DNA of 64,000 nt from Paenibacillus aceti (GCF_003614185.1 NZ_KZ987724.1:711712-775711), one strand, 5' to 3'. Shown: positions 53,871-62,770, counted from the stretch's first letter. Notes: generated by a model from the sequence alone, not told the origin. Made by a program: numbers and translations.

Positions 53871-55247
53871 ATGGCTTTTGAAGGATTGACGAGCCGATTA
53901 CAGAACGTGTTCAGCAAGCTTCGCGGCAAAGGCAAGGTATCCGAGGACGATGTGAATGAAGCGATGCGTGAGGTTCGCCTCGCCATGCTGGAAGCGGATG
54001 TTAACTTTAAAGTCGTCAAGGAATTCGTCGCCAAGGTGAAGGAGAAAGCGATCGGCAAGGAAGTGATGGAGAGCTTCACTCCGGGGATGGTAATCATCGA
54101 TATCGTCAATAAGGAATTGACGGAATTGATGGGTGGCACTCAGGCCAAGCTGGCCAAGAGTAACCGTCCGCCAACCGTTGTGATGATGGCGGGCTTGCAG
54201 GGGGCAGGTAAGACGACGACCTCGGCCAAGCTGGCCAAGCTGCTGCTCAAGGGGAATCATCGTCCGCTGCTCGTAGCAGGCGATATTTACCGTCCGGCGG
54301 CGATCAAGCAATTGCAGGTGCTCGGCGAGCAGATCAATGTTCCGGTATTTACACTGCCAGCTGGCAACAGCCCGGTGGAAATTGCCCGTCAGGCGCTGCA
54401 GCATGCCAAGGATAACGGCAATGATTATTTACTGATTGATACCGCGGGTCGATTGCATATCGATGAGGAATTGATGGAGGAGCTCCGTCAGATTCATGAA
54501 GTGACCCAGCCGGATGAAGTATTGCTAGTGGTCGATGCGATGACAGGGCAGGACGCTGTCAATGTAGCGGAGAACTTCAATAAGCAATTGGAGCTGACTG
54601 GTGTCGTACTGACGAAGCTGGACGGCGATACTCGCGGCGGTGCGGCATTATCGGTCAAGGCCGTTACGGGCTGCCCGATCAAGTTCGCAGCGCTCGGCGA
54701 GAAGATCGATGCGCTTGAGCCGTTTCATCCAGAACGGATGGCGTCGAGAATTCTCGGGATGGGGGATATGCTCTCTCTGATCGAGAAAGCACAATCCAAC
54801 ATCGATACCGAGAAAGCGAAGGAAATGGAACGGAAAATGCGCAATGCGGAATTCACGTTCGATGATTTCCTGGAACAGATGGATCAAGTGAAGAAGCTCG
54901 GCCCGATTGACCAGCTCCTGGATATGATTCCGGGGATGGGCAAGATGAAGCAAATGAAGGACATCAAGGTCGATGAGAAGCAGATGGGCCGCGTCGAGGC
55001 GATCGTGCATTCCATGACCAAGGATGAGAAGCAGAATCCTGATCTGATCAATCATAGCCGCCGCAAGCGGATTGCCGCTGGCAGCGGGACTAGCCTTGCT
55101 GACGTGAACCGTCTGATCAAGCAATTCGATGAGATGCGCAGAGTCATGAAGCAATTCTCTGACATGATGGGTCCTAAAGGCAAAGGCAATAAAATGATGA
55201 AGCAGCTCAGTAAAGCGGGCAAAGGAATGAAATTTCCGTTCCGGTGA
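53871..55247 (+). CDS. ffh: Signal recognition particle protein Ffh
   Basis: The ATG at 53871 follows GGAGGTGA. The 458-residue SRP54 has the N domain (1-85), G domain with GLQGAGKTTTSAKLAK, DIYRPAAIKQL, DTAGRLHIDEELMEEL and TKLDGDTRGGAALS, and a Met-rich M domain (about 300-440: GMGKMKQMKDIKVDEKQM, SRRKRIAAGSG, QFDEMRRVMKQ) that binds signal peptides and SRP RNA. It targets nascent membrane and secretory proteins to FtsY. Confidence 0.98.
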   Translation: MAFEGLTSRLQNVFSKLRGKGKVSEDDVNEAMREVRLAMLEADVNFKVVKEFVAKVKEKAIGKEVMESFTPGMVIIDIVNKELTELMGGTQAKLAKSNRPPTVVMMAGLQGAGKTTTSAKLAKLLLKGNHRPLLVAGDIYRPAAIKQLQVLGEQINVPVFTLPAGNSPVEIARQALQHAKDNGNDYLLIDTAGRLHIDEELMEELRQIHEVTQPDEVLLVVDAMTGQDAVNVAENFNKQLELTGVVLTKLDGDTRGGAALSVKAVTGCPIKFAALGEKIDALEPFHPERMASRILGMGDMLSLIEKAQSNIDTEKAKEMERKMRNAEFTFDDFLEQMDQVKKLGPIDQLLDMIPGMGKMKQMKDIKVDEKQMGRVEAIVHSMTKDEKQNPDLINHSRRKRIAAGSGTSLADVNRLIKQFDEMRRVMKQFSDMMGPKGKGNKMMKQLSKAGKGMKFPFR

Positions 55248-55270
55248 GGGTTCATATACGGCAGTTTTCG

Positions 55271-55296
55271 TCTAACGAAACTCCATATCGTTTGGG
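55271..55296 (+). repeat. Solo box of the four-box repeat family, between ffh and rpsP
   Basis: A single forward box (TCTAACGAAACTCC then ATATCGTTTGGG), 24 bp after the ffh stop. No partner boxes lie at the 50 or 60 bp spacings. It falls in the 5' region of the rpsP ribosome binding site. Confidence 0.75.
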
Positions 55297-55320
55297 TATT
55301 CTTTAAAGGAGGTGAAATTG

Positions 55321-55593
55321 GTGGCAGTTCGTATTCGTTTGAAACGCATGGGTGCTCATAAAGCTCCTTTCTATCGTATCGTGGTATCGGATTCCCGTTC
55401 CCCACGTGATGGTCGCTTTATCGAAGAGATCGGTTTCTACAACCCGGTTGCTGAACCGGCAGTTGTAAAGATCGACGAAGAAAAAGCGTTGCAATGGTTG
55501 CAAAATGGTGCTCAAGCATCTGATACAGTTCGCAATTTGCTTAGCAATGCAGGCGTTATGAAGAAATTTCATGAGTCTAAAATGCAAAAATAG
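55321..55593 (+). CDS. rpsP: 30S ribosomal protein S16
   Basis: The GTG at 55321, seven bases after AAAGGAGGTG, gives the standard S16 start (M)[20 protein letters not shown]. The 90-residue length and the segment [13 protein letters not shown] are diagnostic. It follows ffh as in Bacillus and precedes khpA by 21 bp. Confidence 0.98.
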   Translation: MAVRIRLKRMGAHKAPFYRIVVSDSRSPRDGRFIEEIGFYNPVAEPAVVKIDEEKALQWLQNGAQASDTVRNLLSNAGVMKKFHESKMQK

Positions 55594-55614
55594 TTGCTGA
55601 TTCGGAGGGTCCAT

Positions 55615-55845
55615 ATGGAACAATTAGTCGGCGTTATTGCGAAGGCTCTTGTTGATCATCCGGACGATGTCCGTGTGGAGGTCGTTGAGAAGGAACACCT
55701 GATTGTATATGAATTATCCGTACATCCTGATGATGTGGGTAAAGTGATTGGCAAACAGGGGAGAATCGCCAAGGCGCTCCGCACGGTTGTGGCATCGGCA
55801 GCCGTTAAGATGGATAAGCGGGTAACCGTAGATATCATGTCTTAA
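55615..55845 (+). CDS. khpA: KH-domain RNA-binding protein KhpA (YlqC)
   Basis: The ATG at 55615 follows CGGAGGGTCC. The 76-residue protein is a single KH domain with the GKVIGKQGRIAKALRTV loop (GxxG as GKQG) and flanking beta strands. KhpA forms a dimer or pairs with KhpB to bind RNAs affecting cell division and wall growth in streptococci. The position between rpsP and rimM is conserved. Confidence 0.95.
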   Translation: MEQLVGVIAKALVDHPDDVRVEVVEKEHLIVYELSVHPDDVGKVIGKQGRIAKALRTVVASAAVKMDKRVTVDIMS

Positions 55846-55850
55846 ACATA

Positions 55851-55891
55851 TACGAAAGCGGGTTAGGAGCTTATCCTAGCCCGCTTTCGTA
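55851..55891 (+). terminator. Long hairpin after khpA without U-tract
   Basis: TACGAAAGCGGGTTAGGA (55851-55868) pairs almost perfectly with the complementary arm ending TTTCGTA (55874-55891). There is no T run, so it may protect RNA or partly terminate between khpA and rimM. Confidence 0.5.
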
Positions 55892-55991
55892 CATGCAGAA
55901 AGTATGAATGAAACGGTTGGCCTTTGATGAAATATAAGAATGGATCAGTTACATGATCGTGGATAAGCAGACGTATTCTCGGGAGGTAATT

Positions 55992-56510
55992 ATGTCGGAT
56001 TCATTGTTAATGGTAGGGAAAATCGTGAATACTCATGGAATTCGCGGGGAGTTAAAAATTTTGCCGCATACTGATTTTCCAGAGGTCAGATTTGCCCCGA
56101 AGAACAAACTTAAGATCGTAAACCCGGACAGCGGCGAGCAGATCGATGTTACGGTAGCTTCCGCCCGGCTGGTGAAGCAAATGTATATTATAAAGCTCAA
56201 TGAGTACGATAATATCAATCAGGTTGAAAAATATAAAGGCTGTGAGCTTAAAGTCTCCAAAGCGGATGCTGTTGATCTGCCGGATAATGAGTATTATTAC
56301 TATGAAATTATCGGCTGCCGAGTCGTGAGCGATGAAGGCGAGGATTTGGGAGTCATTGAGGAAATACTCCGTCCAGGGGCGAATGACGTGTGGGTTGTCA
56401 AAATGCCATCTCGCAAGCAACTGCTGCTTCCGGTCATCGATGATGTTGTGCTCGATGTGGATGTAGAGGCCAAACTGGTAAAAGTTCATCTACTGGAAGG
56501 GCTGTTGTAA
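55992..56510 (+). CDS. rimM: 16S rRNA processing protein RimM
   Basis: The ATG at 55992 follows GGGAGGTAATT. The 172-residue protein has the RimM N-terminal barrel ([24 protein letters not shown]) and the C-terminal PRC-barrel ([39 protein letters not shown]). It binds S19 and aids 30S maturation. Its stop overlaps the trmD start by one base. Confidence 0.97.
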   Translation: MSDSLLMVGKIVNTHGIRGELKILPHTDFPEVRFAPKNKLKIVNPDSGEQIDVTVASARLVKQMYIIKLNEYDNINQVEKYKGCELKVSKADAVDLPDNEYYYYEIIGCRVVSDEGEDLGVIEEILRPGANDVWVVKMPSRKQLLLPVIDDVVLDVDVEAKLVKVHLLEGLL

Positions 56511-57349
56511 TGATGAGGATGGACGTGCTGACCCTGTTTCCGGAAATGTTCGACGGGGTATTCCAGAGCAGCATTCTCGGCAAAGCCAGGGAGAAGGGAC
56601 TAGTCTCCTTGAACGCTATTAATTTCCGTGATTATGCTGGTAATAAGCATGGTACCGTGGACGATACTCCATACGGGGGCGGAGGCGGGATGGTGTTGAA
56701 GCCTGACCCGATCTTTCGCGCGGTGGAGGATTTGCTCGGGAAGGAAGTCGAGGAAGACGCCGCTTGGCAATGCCCGGATTCAGACGAGAGAGTTGAACAT
56801 GGGCAGGCTGTACCTGTTGAAGGGATGCAGGCGACCCTACAAGGGAAGGCACCACGCATCATCCTCATGTGCCCTCAGGGTGAGACCTTCACTCAGCGCA
56901 AAGCAGAGGAATTGGCTCAGGAGGAGCATTTGATCTTCATTTGCGGTCATTATGAAGGCTATGATGAACGCATCCGCGAGCATCTGGTCACCGACGAATT
57001 ATCGATCGGGGACTATGTGCTGACAGGCGGAGAAATTCCGGCAATGACGGTGATCGATAGTGTTACCCGCTTATTGCCGGGAGTGCTCGGCAATGAGACC
57101 AGTGCGGTAACGGATTCCTTCAGCACCGGACTGCTTGAATATCCGCACTATACTCGGCCGGTGGAATTCAGGGGCTGGAAGGTGCCGGATATTCTGCTGA
57201 GCGGCCATCACGCCAATATCGAGCTTTGGCGCCGCAGAGAGGCATTGCGTCGCACTTGGCTGCGCAGACCTGATCTGTTGGAAGGCTTGGAGCTATCTCG
57301 GGATGATATCGCCTGGCTCAAGCAATTGAAAGAAGAGATGGATCAATAA
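56510..57349 (+). CDS. trmD: tRNA (guanine(37)-N1)-methyltransferase TrmD
   Basis: A 279-residue SPOUT methyltransferase: start [30 protein letters not shown], the trefoil-knot segments [18 protein letters not shown] and [13 protein letters not shown], then [18 protein letters not shown]. It methylates G37 next to the anticodon and prevents frameshifting. It is about 35 residues longer than B. subtilis TrmD because of an acidic insertion at about 77-115 ([20 protein letters not shown] onward), between two conserved knot segments. The start codon overlaps the rimM stop. Confidence 0.97.
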   Translation: MMRMDVLTLFPEMFDGVFQSSILGKAREKGLVSLNAINFRDYAGNKHGTVDDTPYGGGGGMVLKPDPIFRAVEDLLGKEVEEDAAWQCPDSDERVEHGQAVPVEGMQATLQGKAPRIILMCPQGETFTQRKAEELAQEEHLIFICGHYEGYDERIREHLVTDELSIGDYVLTGGEIPAMTVIDSVTRLLPGVLGNETSAVTDSFSTGLLEYPHYTRPVEFRGWKVPDILLSGHHANIELWRRREALRRTWLRRPDLLEGLELSRDDIAWLKQLKEEMDQ

Positions 57350-57394
57350 AAAAGAACCCTCAAATTCCACTTCGGTGAGTTCGAGGGTTCTTTT
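57350..57394. terminator. Bidirectional terminator between trmD and the deacetylase gene
   Basis: AAAAGAACCCTC (57350-57361) pairs perfectly with GAGGGTTCTTTT (57383-57394), with an ACTTCGGT tip. Confidence 0.9.
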
Positions 57395-57419
57395 GCATAA
57401 GGATAACCTGATTTAATCT

Positions 57420-58367
57420 CTAATATTGCGATAATGCCTCTCGCGGCGTGATCTTCTTCTGCAGCAGCTCCGGCAGATTCGTCTTCGAGGTGACCGTCAG
57501 ACGATTTAATTTTATCAGCGGATCTCCTGGTTGTACGAAGCCTTGACGGACTGTGAACGCCATGCGGTAACCGTTCTCCTTCAAATAGTAGATCATCTGC
57601 CGCGACTTTTCACCGAATGGATAAGCAAAGTAAGGGGTATCGATCCCTTCCGCTTTAATTGCGCTAATATCTTTTTGCAGTAGATTAGTATCGAGTGCTA
57701 GTGACTTGTCCTCACCGCATTTTGGAAATCCTTTGCGATGCAGGTCATATGTATGGCTGTGATACTCGAATACATCCTTGGAAGCTTCGATCTCTGCGCG
57801 GGACAGGAAACTCTTCTTATTCGGATCGAACGCTACCGTTTTCTCTTCCATCTTGCTGCCGATCATGAAGATCGTGGCATGGAAGCCGTATTTCTTCAAG
57901 AGTGGGTAAGCGTAAATATAATTGTTCTGGTACCCGTCATCAAAAGTGAGGACAATCGATTTCTCCGGCAGAGAAATTTCGCCGAGCACGTATTGCTCCA
58001 ACTCCTCCAGCGTTGCAGTGTAGTAACCCTCATCATGCAGATATTCCATATTCTCCTCAAAAGCCTCGAGATTGATGACCGATTTATTTCCCGGTTCGCG
58101 GTTATTGGCCTCCGGGGTAATATAATGATACATCAGAACAGGAACTTCCTTGGCCGTGCCAGGCTTCACCTCAAATCCGGCAGGGAGCTTATTCACATCA
58201 TTCCCCTTGAATCCGTAGTGGGTGATCATGAACGATTTGTCCCTGACCATTTGCCAGGAGGTACAGGCCTTGTGGGATAACGCATTAGTCGGGTGGGTAA
58301 CTGCGAAAGAATAAACAATGATCAGTATTGCTAAAACAAGTGAACTTACTTTTACGAATCGTGACAT
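57420..58367 (-). CDS. Secreted polysaccharide deacetylase (CE4) family protein
   Basis: A 315-residue exported protein with a signal or anchor segment (about 7-25). The NodB domain (about 75-290) shows VPVLMYHYITPE, motif 1 LTFDDGYQNNY (catalytic Asp plus metal Asp), motif 2 SHTYDLH (two metal His), motif 3 FAYPFGEKS and a late LNRLTV. It should de-N-acetylate peptidoglycan or another surface glycan. The ATG lies close behind AGGAGAG. It interrupts the conserved trmD-rplS spacing on the opposite strand. Confidence 0.9.
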   Translation of the reverse strand: MSRFVKVSSLVLAILIIVYSFAVTHPTNALSHKACTSWQMVRDKSFMITHYGFKGNDVNKLPAGFEVKPGTAKEVPVLMYHYITPEANNREPGNKSVINLEAFEENMEYLHDEGYYTATLEELEQYVLGEISLPEKSIVLTFDDGYQNNYIYAYPLLKKYGFHATIFMIGSKMEEKTVAFDPNKKSFLSRAEIEASKDVFEYHSHTYDLHRKGFPKCGEDKSLALDTNLLQKDISAIKAEGIDTPYFAYPFGEKSRQMIYYLKENGYRMAFTVRQGFVQPGDPLIKLNRLTVTSKTNLPELLQKKITPREALSQY

Positions 58368-58478
58368 ATTTCTCTCCTATATCTCTATTTTACCTATTTC
58401 ATTATAATCGAGCGCCACTATAATAAAGTTACAAAATTGGAATGAGAATTTGCTCATGTATCCGCCTTTTCCGGAGAA

Positions 58479-58500
58479 GCCTGCAATTATGCAGGAATTC
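58479..58500. repeat. Solo TGCAGG palindrome
   Basis: GCCTGCAATTATGCAGG followed by AATTC matches the boxes clustered at 37231-37416. Confidence 0.6.
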
Positions 58501-58599
58501 CCCGAGATTATCGCCCTGAGACAGTGATTTCCTCCACATTTCAGATGGTTGAGCAATACATGGCCATGTCGAAACAGTGACTGTCCTGCGGCCCTGAAT

Positions 58600-58845
58600 T
58601 GTAACGGAACAGGGGCGTTATTTGCTGCATCTTGCGTCAAAAAGAGCCGCCGCCAATTCTAACGAAACAGGGTATCGTTATTTGCCTCAAAAGGGGGCGT
58701 TTCAAAATCTAACGAAACAGGGTATCGCTATTGGGACGAATTAGGGGCTAAAAGGCCGATTTTTGCTCAAATAGCGAGATGGTGTATCGTTAGATTTGAG
58801 AGATGGCTAATATTGTGGAAATAGCGATATGGAGTTTCGTTAGAA
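58600..58845. repeat. Four-box repeat family, cluster D (two forward, two inverted, plus a diverged outer box)
   Basis: Forward boxes start at about 58658 and 58708 (TCTAACGAAACAGGG then TATCGYTATT); inverted boxes start at about 58768 and 58818 (AAATAGCGAGATGG then TGTATCGTTAGA, and AAATAGCGATATGG then AGTTTCGTTAGA). Spacings are 50, 60 and 50 bp. A diverged forward box (GTAACGGAACAGGGG) precedes at 58601. The 670 bp between the deacetylase gene and the small gene at 59038 hold nothing else recognisable. Confidence 0.88.
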
Positions 58846-58969
58846 CCCCGGGAGACTTGCCGAGTTCATCAAGAACAGAGGTTGTCGGTGGAAAAACCTG
58901 CATATATGGCAAATTTACAGCTTCGATAGCTCTCGAGTTGCTGATCTAGCGGGCTTCTACAAAAAAGAA

Positions 58970-59007
58970 GCGCAGATTCACGGAATAAAAAACCGTGGGG
59001 TCTGCGC
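58970..59007 (-). terminator. Terminator of the small membrane-protein gene
   Basis: GCGCAGATTCACGG pairs with CCGTGGGGTCTGCGC (G-U pairs in the middle). On the minus strand it runs into TTCTTTTTTG. Confidence 0.8.
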
Positions 59008-59037
59008 CATTTTACAATATTAATAGAAGAAACTAAT

Positions 59038-59163
59038 CTACCGTCCGCTATGTGCGTGACTGTCTCGTCTTATACTCCGGACGTTCGCTACATCCGCCAA
59101 CCAGACACTAACGACAAATACCACGATGGGGATTGCAAGAATAAAGGAAGCGGTTACAAGCAT
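59038..59163 (-). CDS. Small single-span membrane protein (41 residues)
   Basis: On the minus strand an ATG (59163-59161) eight bases after AAAGGA opens a 41-codon frame. The product begins MLVTASFILAIPIVVFVVS, a single hydrophobic span of about 20 residues, then a basic, His/Ser-containing tail (ANVRSIRRDSHAHSGR). A promoter-like TGCACA, 17 bp, TATGAT precedes it and a strong terminator follows, so the gene is a complete unit despite its size. I recognise no family. It lies in the gap between the deacetylase gene and tRNA-Pro. Confidence 0.65.
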   Translation of the reverse strand: MLVTASFILAIPIVVFVVSVWLADVANVRSIRRDSHAHSGR

Positions 59164-59364
59164 GCATAGCATCCTTTCCTTTTTCCATATCATACCATAG
59201 GGTGAGAAAACTGTGCAGACTTTTTAAGGAAATTATATGGGTTTATTGCATGGGCGCGCGCCTATCGCATATAATTAAGTAAGCAGCTAGCTGGCCTTCA
59301 ACCTAATATTGGTTTGAAATTGGGATAATCGTTGATTAGTTCGGAAAGTTTGCGTACCACATAT

Positions 59365-59438
59365 CGGGGTATGGCGCAGTCAGGTAGCGCGCGCCCTTGG
59401 GGTGGGCGAGGCCGTGGGTTCGAATCCCGCTACTCCGA
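59365..59438 (+). tRNA. tRNA-Pro (anticodon GGG)
   Basis: A 74-nt cloverleaf. The acceptor CGGGGTA pairs with TACTCCG (one G-U), followed by discriminator A73; CCA is not encoded. The D arm reads GCGCAGTCAGGTAGCGC, the anticodon stem GCCC/GGGC encloses TTGGGGT, so the anticodon is GGG with G37, and the T arm reads GTGGGTTCGAATCCCGC. It stands alone with a terminator 60 bp later. Confidence 0.95.
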
Positions 59439-59497
59439 TTCAGATCTTCATGAACTTACATAGCTATGTCGCTGGAACCAGACACCGTTGAGCCAAT

Positions 59498-59524
59498 GGC
59501 CGCTTTTGGAGCGGTCTTTTTTTA
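59498..59524 (+). terminator. Rho-independent terminator after tRNA-Pro
   Basis: GGCCGCT (59498-59504) pairs with AGCGGTC (59510-59516, one G-U), loop TTTGG, followed by eight T. Confidence 0.85.
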
Positions 59525-59624
59525 CTTTTAACTCAAAACAACAAATCCGTTTCGATCAAATTACCGATACAGCACGTAATAATTTCTTGCTATGCCTATA
59601 TTTCTGTGCTATTATTAATCTTGT

Positions 59625-59712
59625 TGTGAAATCGGTGGTCCGCTGCGGATGATGAAGGAAAACAGAGGTTTTCCAGAAGAGGCATGAACACCTGAGTGGA
59701 AGGAGGGAGTCC
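59625..59712 (+). promoter_or_regulatory. Candidate L19 ribosomal protein leader
   Basis: The rplS 5' region contains small hairpins (GTCCGC with GCGGAT, and GGAAAAC-AGAG-GTTTTCC) just before the ribosome binding site GGAAGGAGG. L19 autoregulatory leaders are known in Bacillota; I cannot confirm the match without a covariance model. Confidence 0.4.
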
Positions 59713-59715
59713 TAG

Positions 59716-60060
59716 ATGAATATCGTACAAGCGATTACGCAAGAACAACTTCGCAAAGATATTCCGAGCTTTCGTCCTGGTGACACTTTAAAAGTGTTCG
59801 TTAAGGTTATCGAGGGATCTCGTGAACGTATCCAGTTGTTTGAAGGTGTTGTAATTAAGCGTCGTGGTGGAGGAATCAGCGAAACTTTTACAGTTCGTAA
59901 AATTTCGAACGGTGTAGGTGTGGAAAGAACTTTCCCGCTTCATTCCCCTAAACTCGATAGAATCGAAGTGGCTCGCCGTGGTAAAGTGCGTCGTGCGAAG
60001 CTGTACTATCTTCGTGAACTTCGCGGTAAAGCAGCGAGAATTAAAGAAATGCGTCGTTAA
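59716..60060 (+). CDS. rplS: 50S ribosomal protein L19
   Basis: A 114-residue protein with ATG after GGAAGGAGGG. It has the L19 segments [50 protein letters not shown] and [25 protein letters not shown] (given here in parts of one conserved run). It sits at the interface of the two ribosomal subunits. As in Bacillus it follows trmD, though with about 2.4 kb of other genes between. A strong terminator follows. Confidence 0.98.
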   Translation: MNIVQAITQEQLRKDIPSFRPGDTLKVFVKVIEGSRERIQLFEGVVIKRRGGGISETFTVRKISNGVGVERTFPLHSPKLDRIEVARRGKVRRAKLYYLRELRGKAARIKEMRR

Positions 60061-60074
60061 TTGGGTTAACGATA

Positions 60075-60108
60075 AGGGGGAGCTTGTGTGTTTACTCAAG
60101 CTCCCCTT
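60075..60108 (+). terminator. Rho-independent terminator after rplS
   Basis: GGGGAGCTTG pairs with CAAGCTCCCC (60097-60106), followed by TTCTATTTTTA. Confidence 0.85.
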
Positions 60109-60171
60109 CTATTTTTATAAAAGATCGTATAGTGCTGCATACTATATATGACAAGGAGAGATCGCGATCCT

Positions 60172-60795
60172 ATGGAAGAGCATACTCATCCGGGTCAGCC
60201 CGGTAATGCGGTGGACTCACAAGAGCCGCCCCAAGAACAAAAAAGCGAAGCAATGGAGTGGTTAAAGGCCATCGTGATCGCTGTCGTAATAGTATTATTG
60301 ATTAGATGGCTGTTATTCGCTCCATTCATCGTTGATGGACCTTCGATGCACCCGAATTTCTATACTGGCGAGAGAATTATTGTGAACAAAATTCTTTATG
60401 ATTTTCGCGAGCCTAAACGCAGTGAGGTCATCGTGTTCCACGTTCCGTCGGAAGGACGCGATTTCATTAAACGTGTGATCGGGGTGCCGGGCGATACAGT
60501 GAAAGTCGAGGGCGACACGATTACGATTAATGGTGAGGCTATTGAGGAGCCTTACATCCAATCGGAATTAGATGAGAAGCATAATAATAATCAACTATAT
60601 AATACAGAAAGAAACTTCCCTAATGAGCAGTTCCCGGACGGCAAAGTTCCGGAGGGCTATGTATTCGTGCTAGGTGATAATCGGCCGAATAGTACCGATA
60701 GCCGTGCGATCGGGTTCGTACCTTTCAAGGATATCATTGGACGGGCAGATCTTGTGTTCTGGCCTATAGGAGATATCAAGGTGATCGGTCACTAA
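60172..60795 (+). CDS. lepB: Type I signal peptidase
   Basis: The ATG at 60172 was preferred because GGAGAG lies upstream; an ATG at 60148 has no site. The 207-residue product has a Pro/Gln-rich cytoplasmic tail, one membrane span (about 25-45) and the catalytic dyad Ser58 ([10 protein letters not shown]) and Lys100 ([12 protein letters not shown]), with box [12 protein letters not shown]. It removes signal peptides of secreted proteins such as the SLH lyase and wall hydrolases in this window. Its place between rplS and ylqF is common in Paenibacillus-like genomes. Confidence 0.96.
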   Translation: MEEHTHPGQPGNAVDSQEPPQEQKSEAMEWLKAIVIAVVIVLLIRWLLFAPFIVDGPSMHPNFYTGERIIVNKILYDFREPKRSEVIVFHVPSEGRDFIKRVIGVPGDTVKVEGDTITINGEAIEEPYIQSELDEKHNNNQLYNTERNFPNEQFPDGKVPEGYVFVLGDNRPNSTDSRAIGFVPFKDIIGRADLVFWPIGDIKVIGH

Positions 60796-60833
60796 GCTCG
60801 AAAGTGTATGCTCGGGAAATTGAGGTGATACGT

Positions 60834-61697
60834 ATGGCAATTCAATGGTTTCCCGGACATATGACCAAGGCGCGCCGGCAGATTCAAGATAAACTTAAGC
60901 TGATTGACGTTGTGATCGAGCTGTTGGATGCGAGATTGCCGATGTCCAGCAGAAATCCGATGATCGATGAAATTTTGCAGGAAAAGCCGCGTTTGATCGT
61001 GCTTAATAAAGCTGATTTGGCTGATCCGGCTGTTACGAAGCAGTGGCTGGAGGTTTTTAAGCAAGAGGGTCATCTGGCTGTAGCTGTGGACGCATATAGT
61101 GGTCAAGGAATTAAGGAAATTCCAATCCTGGCTAAGGAACTGTTAAAAGAGAAGCTTGAGAAGCAAAGAGCTAAAGGAATGAATCCACGTGCGGTTCGTG
61201 CCTTGATCGTAGGGATTCCGAACGTTGGCAAATCAACGCTGATTAATCGCCTGGCGGGCCGCAACATCGCGGCAACAGGTGATCGTCCTGGCGTGACCAA
61301 AGGCCAGCAATGGATCAAGGTAGGGACGGATATGGAGCTGCTGGATACTCCAGGGATACTGTGGCCTAAATTTGAGGATCAGAATGTAGGCTATCGTCTT
61401 GCTGTGACTGGGGCGATCCGTGAGGAAATATTGAATGTGGAAGATGTCGCTTTTTTTGGCGTAAAATATTTAGTGAAGTATTACTGGGAGCCCTTCTCGA
61501 ACCGGTTTGAGCTGAAGGAGCCGCCACAGGACCCGGAGAACCCGGACGATATCGTAGCGGTCATGGAGGCGGTAGGCCGCAAACGCGGCTGTATCATGAG
61601 CGGTGGGCGTGTTGATTTAGAGAAGGCCTCGGGAATTCTGCTGCGTGAGCTGCGGGCCGGCAAGCTGGGCAGATATTCGATGGAAGCCCCTTACTAG
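60834..61697 (+). CDS. rbgA: Ribosome biogenesis GTPase YlqF (RbgA)
   Basis: The ATG at 60834 follows GAGGTGA. The 287-residue product is a circularly permuted GTPase: G4 LNKADLAD precedes G1 [18 protein letters not shown] and G3 [11 protein letters not shown]. The start [16 protein letters not shown] is typical of RbgA, which drives a late step of 50S assembly. The C-terminal ANTAR-like domain (about 215-285) is present. The gap to rnhB holds a terminator and repeat cluster F. Confidence 0.97.
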   Translation: MAIQWFPGHMTKARRQIQDKLKLIDVVIELLDARLPMSSRNPMIDEILQEKPRLIVLNKADLADPAVTKQWLEVFKQEGHLAVAVDAYSGQGIKEIPILAKELLKEKLEKQRAKGMNPRAVRALIVGIPNVGKSTLINRLAGRNIAATGDRPGVTKGQQWIKVGTDMELLDTPGILWPKFEDQNVGYRLAVTGAIREEILNVEDVAFFGVKYLVKYYWEPFSNRFELKEPPQDPENPDDIVAVMEAVGRKRGCIMSGGRVDLEKASGILLRELRAGKLGRYSMEAPY

Positions 61698-61739
61698 GGC
61701 CGGGGATCATAGATCATAGAATCGAATAGCTTATTTAAC

Positions 61740-61783
61740 AATCCTTCCAGACAGCCTTGATGGGCTTGTAGGGGAGGATTTTT
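61740..61783 (+). terminator. Rho-independent terminator after rbgA
   Basis: AATCCTTCC pairs with GGGGAGGATT (about 61771-61780), with an inner AGCC/GGGCT stem and TTTTTG after it. Confidence 0.8.
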
Positions 61784-61815
61784 GTGTGGCTTTTGTTTAG
61801 ACTAAGCCCGCACGG

Positions 61816-61955
61816 CTCTAACGGAAATGAGGGGCCTTAATGGGGGATTTTCTAGGCAATTGGGGCGATTAATTCTTCAATAGAGGATCTGATTTCCGTT
61901 GCAATATTGAATTCGGCAAAATCATCAAAATAGAGGCTGTGAGTTCCGTTAGAAC
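61816..61955. repeat. Diverged four-box repeat, cluster F (one forward, two inverted)
   Basis: A forward box (TCTAACGGAAATGAGG, from 61817), an inverted box (AATAGAGGATCTG then ATTTCCGTTGC, from 61878) and another (AATAGAGGCTGTG then AGTTCCGTTAGAA, from 61929). Box length (25) and spacings (about 61 and 50) equal those of clusters B and D although the inner sequence differs. Confidence 0.75.
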
Positions 61956-62091
61956 TGTTGCGATCAATCAGGAAAAAAATTCAACCTTGCAGGCTGCTCA
62001 AATTAGCGGCCGTACAACCGATAAATAGTATATAGTGTACTATAGGAATATTTTAAACTAAGCAGTCGTAGGGTCAGAATGAGGAGAAATG

Positions 62092-62712
62092 ATGAGTGAT
62101 TTACTGAAATATGAACAGGAATATTGGGAACAGTCCTATCAGAATATTGCGGGTGTAGATGAGGTAGGGCGCGGTTGTTTGTTTGGTGACGTGGTTGCGG
62201 CTGCGGTTATTTTGCCGCGTGGGCTCGTGCTGGAGGATGTCGATGATTCTAAAAAGCTGAGCGCCAAGAAACGCGATTATTTATACGATGTTATTATGGA
62301 ACAGGCGCTTTCCGTAGGTGTAGGGTACGTGGATGCTCCAACGATAGATCGGATTAATATTAAGCAGGCGGCGCGGCTGGCGATGAAACAGGCAGTGGGA
62401 CAATTGACGATTAAGCCGGATCTGCTGCTGATCGATGCGGAGAAGATCGATAGCCAAATACCGCAGCTGGCGATTATTAAAGGGGATGCCACCAGTCAAT
62501 CGATCGCGGCTGCATCGATCATAGCCAAAGTAACGCGGGATCGACTATGCCAGGGAGAATGGGATGTGAAGTACCCCGAATACGGCATTGCAGTACATAA
62601 GGGTTATGCCACCAAGCTGCATCGGGAGCAAATTTTGGCTCTGGGTCCGACGCCGATGCATCGCAGAAGCTTTTTACGGAATTTGCTGATTGAAGAGCAG
62701 ACATTGTTCTGA
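62092..62712 (+). CDS. rnhB: Ribonuclease HII
   Basis: Two adjacent ATGs (62089, 62092) are possible; the second has better spacing from GAGGAG. The 206-residue product has the catalytic acids in AGVDEVGRGCLFGDVVAAAVI (Asp-Glu, given in one conserved run) and LLLIDAEKI, plus SIIAKVTRDRL and the HKGYATKLH loop. It removes ribonucleotides from DNA and RNA primers. It ends the conserved block ylqF-rnhB. Confidence 0.96.
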   Translation: MSDLLKYEQEYWEQSYQNIAGVDEVGRGCLFGDVVAAAVILPRGLVLEDVDDSKKLSAKKRDYLYDVIMEQALSVGVGYVDAPTIDRINIKQAARLAMKQAVGQLTIKPDLLLIDAEKIDSQIPQLAIIKGDATSQSIAAASIIAKVTRDRLCQGEWDVKYPEYGIAVHKGYATKLHREQILALGPTPMHRRSFLRNLLIEEQTLF

Positions 62713-62717
62713 ATCTG

Positions 62718-62741
62718 ACCCGCCTTGCTTGGCGGGTTTTC
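62718..62741 (+). terminator. Rho-independent terminator after rnhB
   Basis: ACCCGCC (62718-62724) pairs with GGCGGGT (62731-62737), followed by TTT. Confidence 0.82.
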
Positions 62742-62770
62742 CTTACACCATTTGCATTCTCCGTTCTTCG

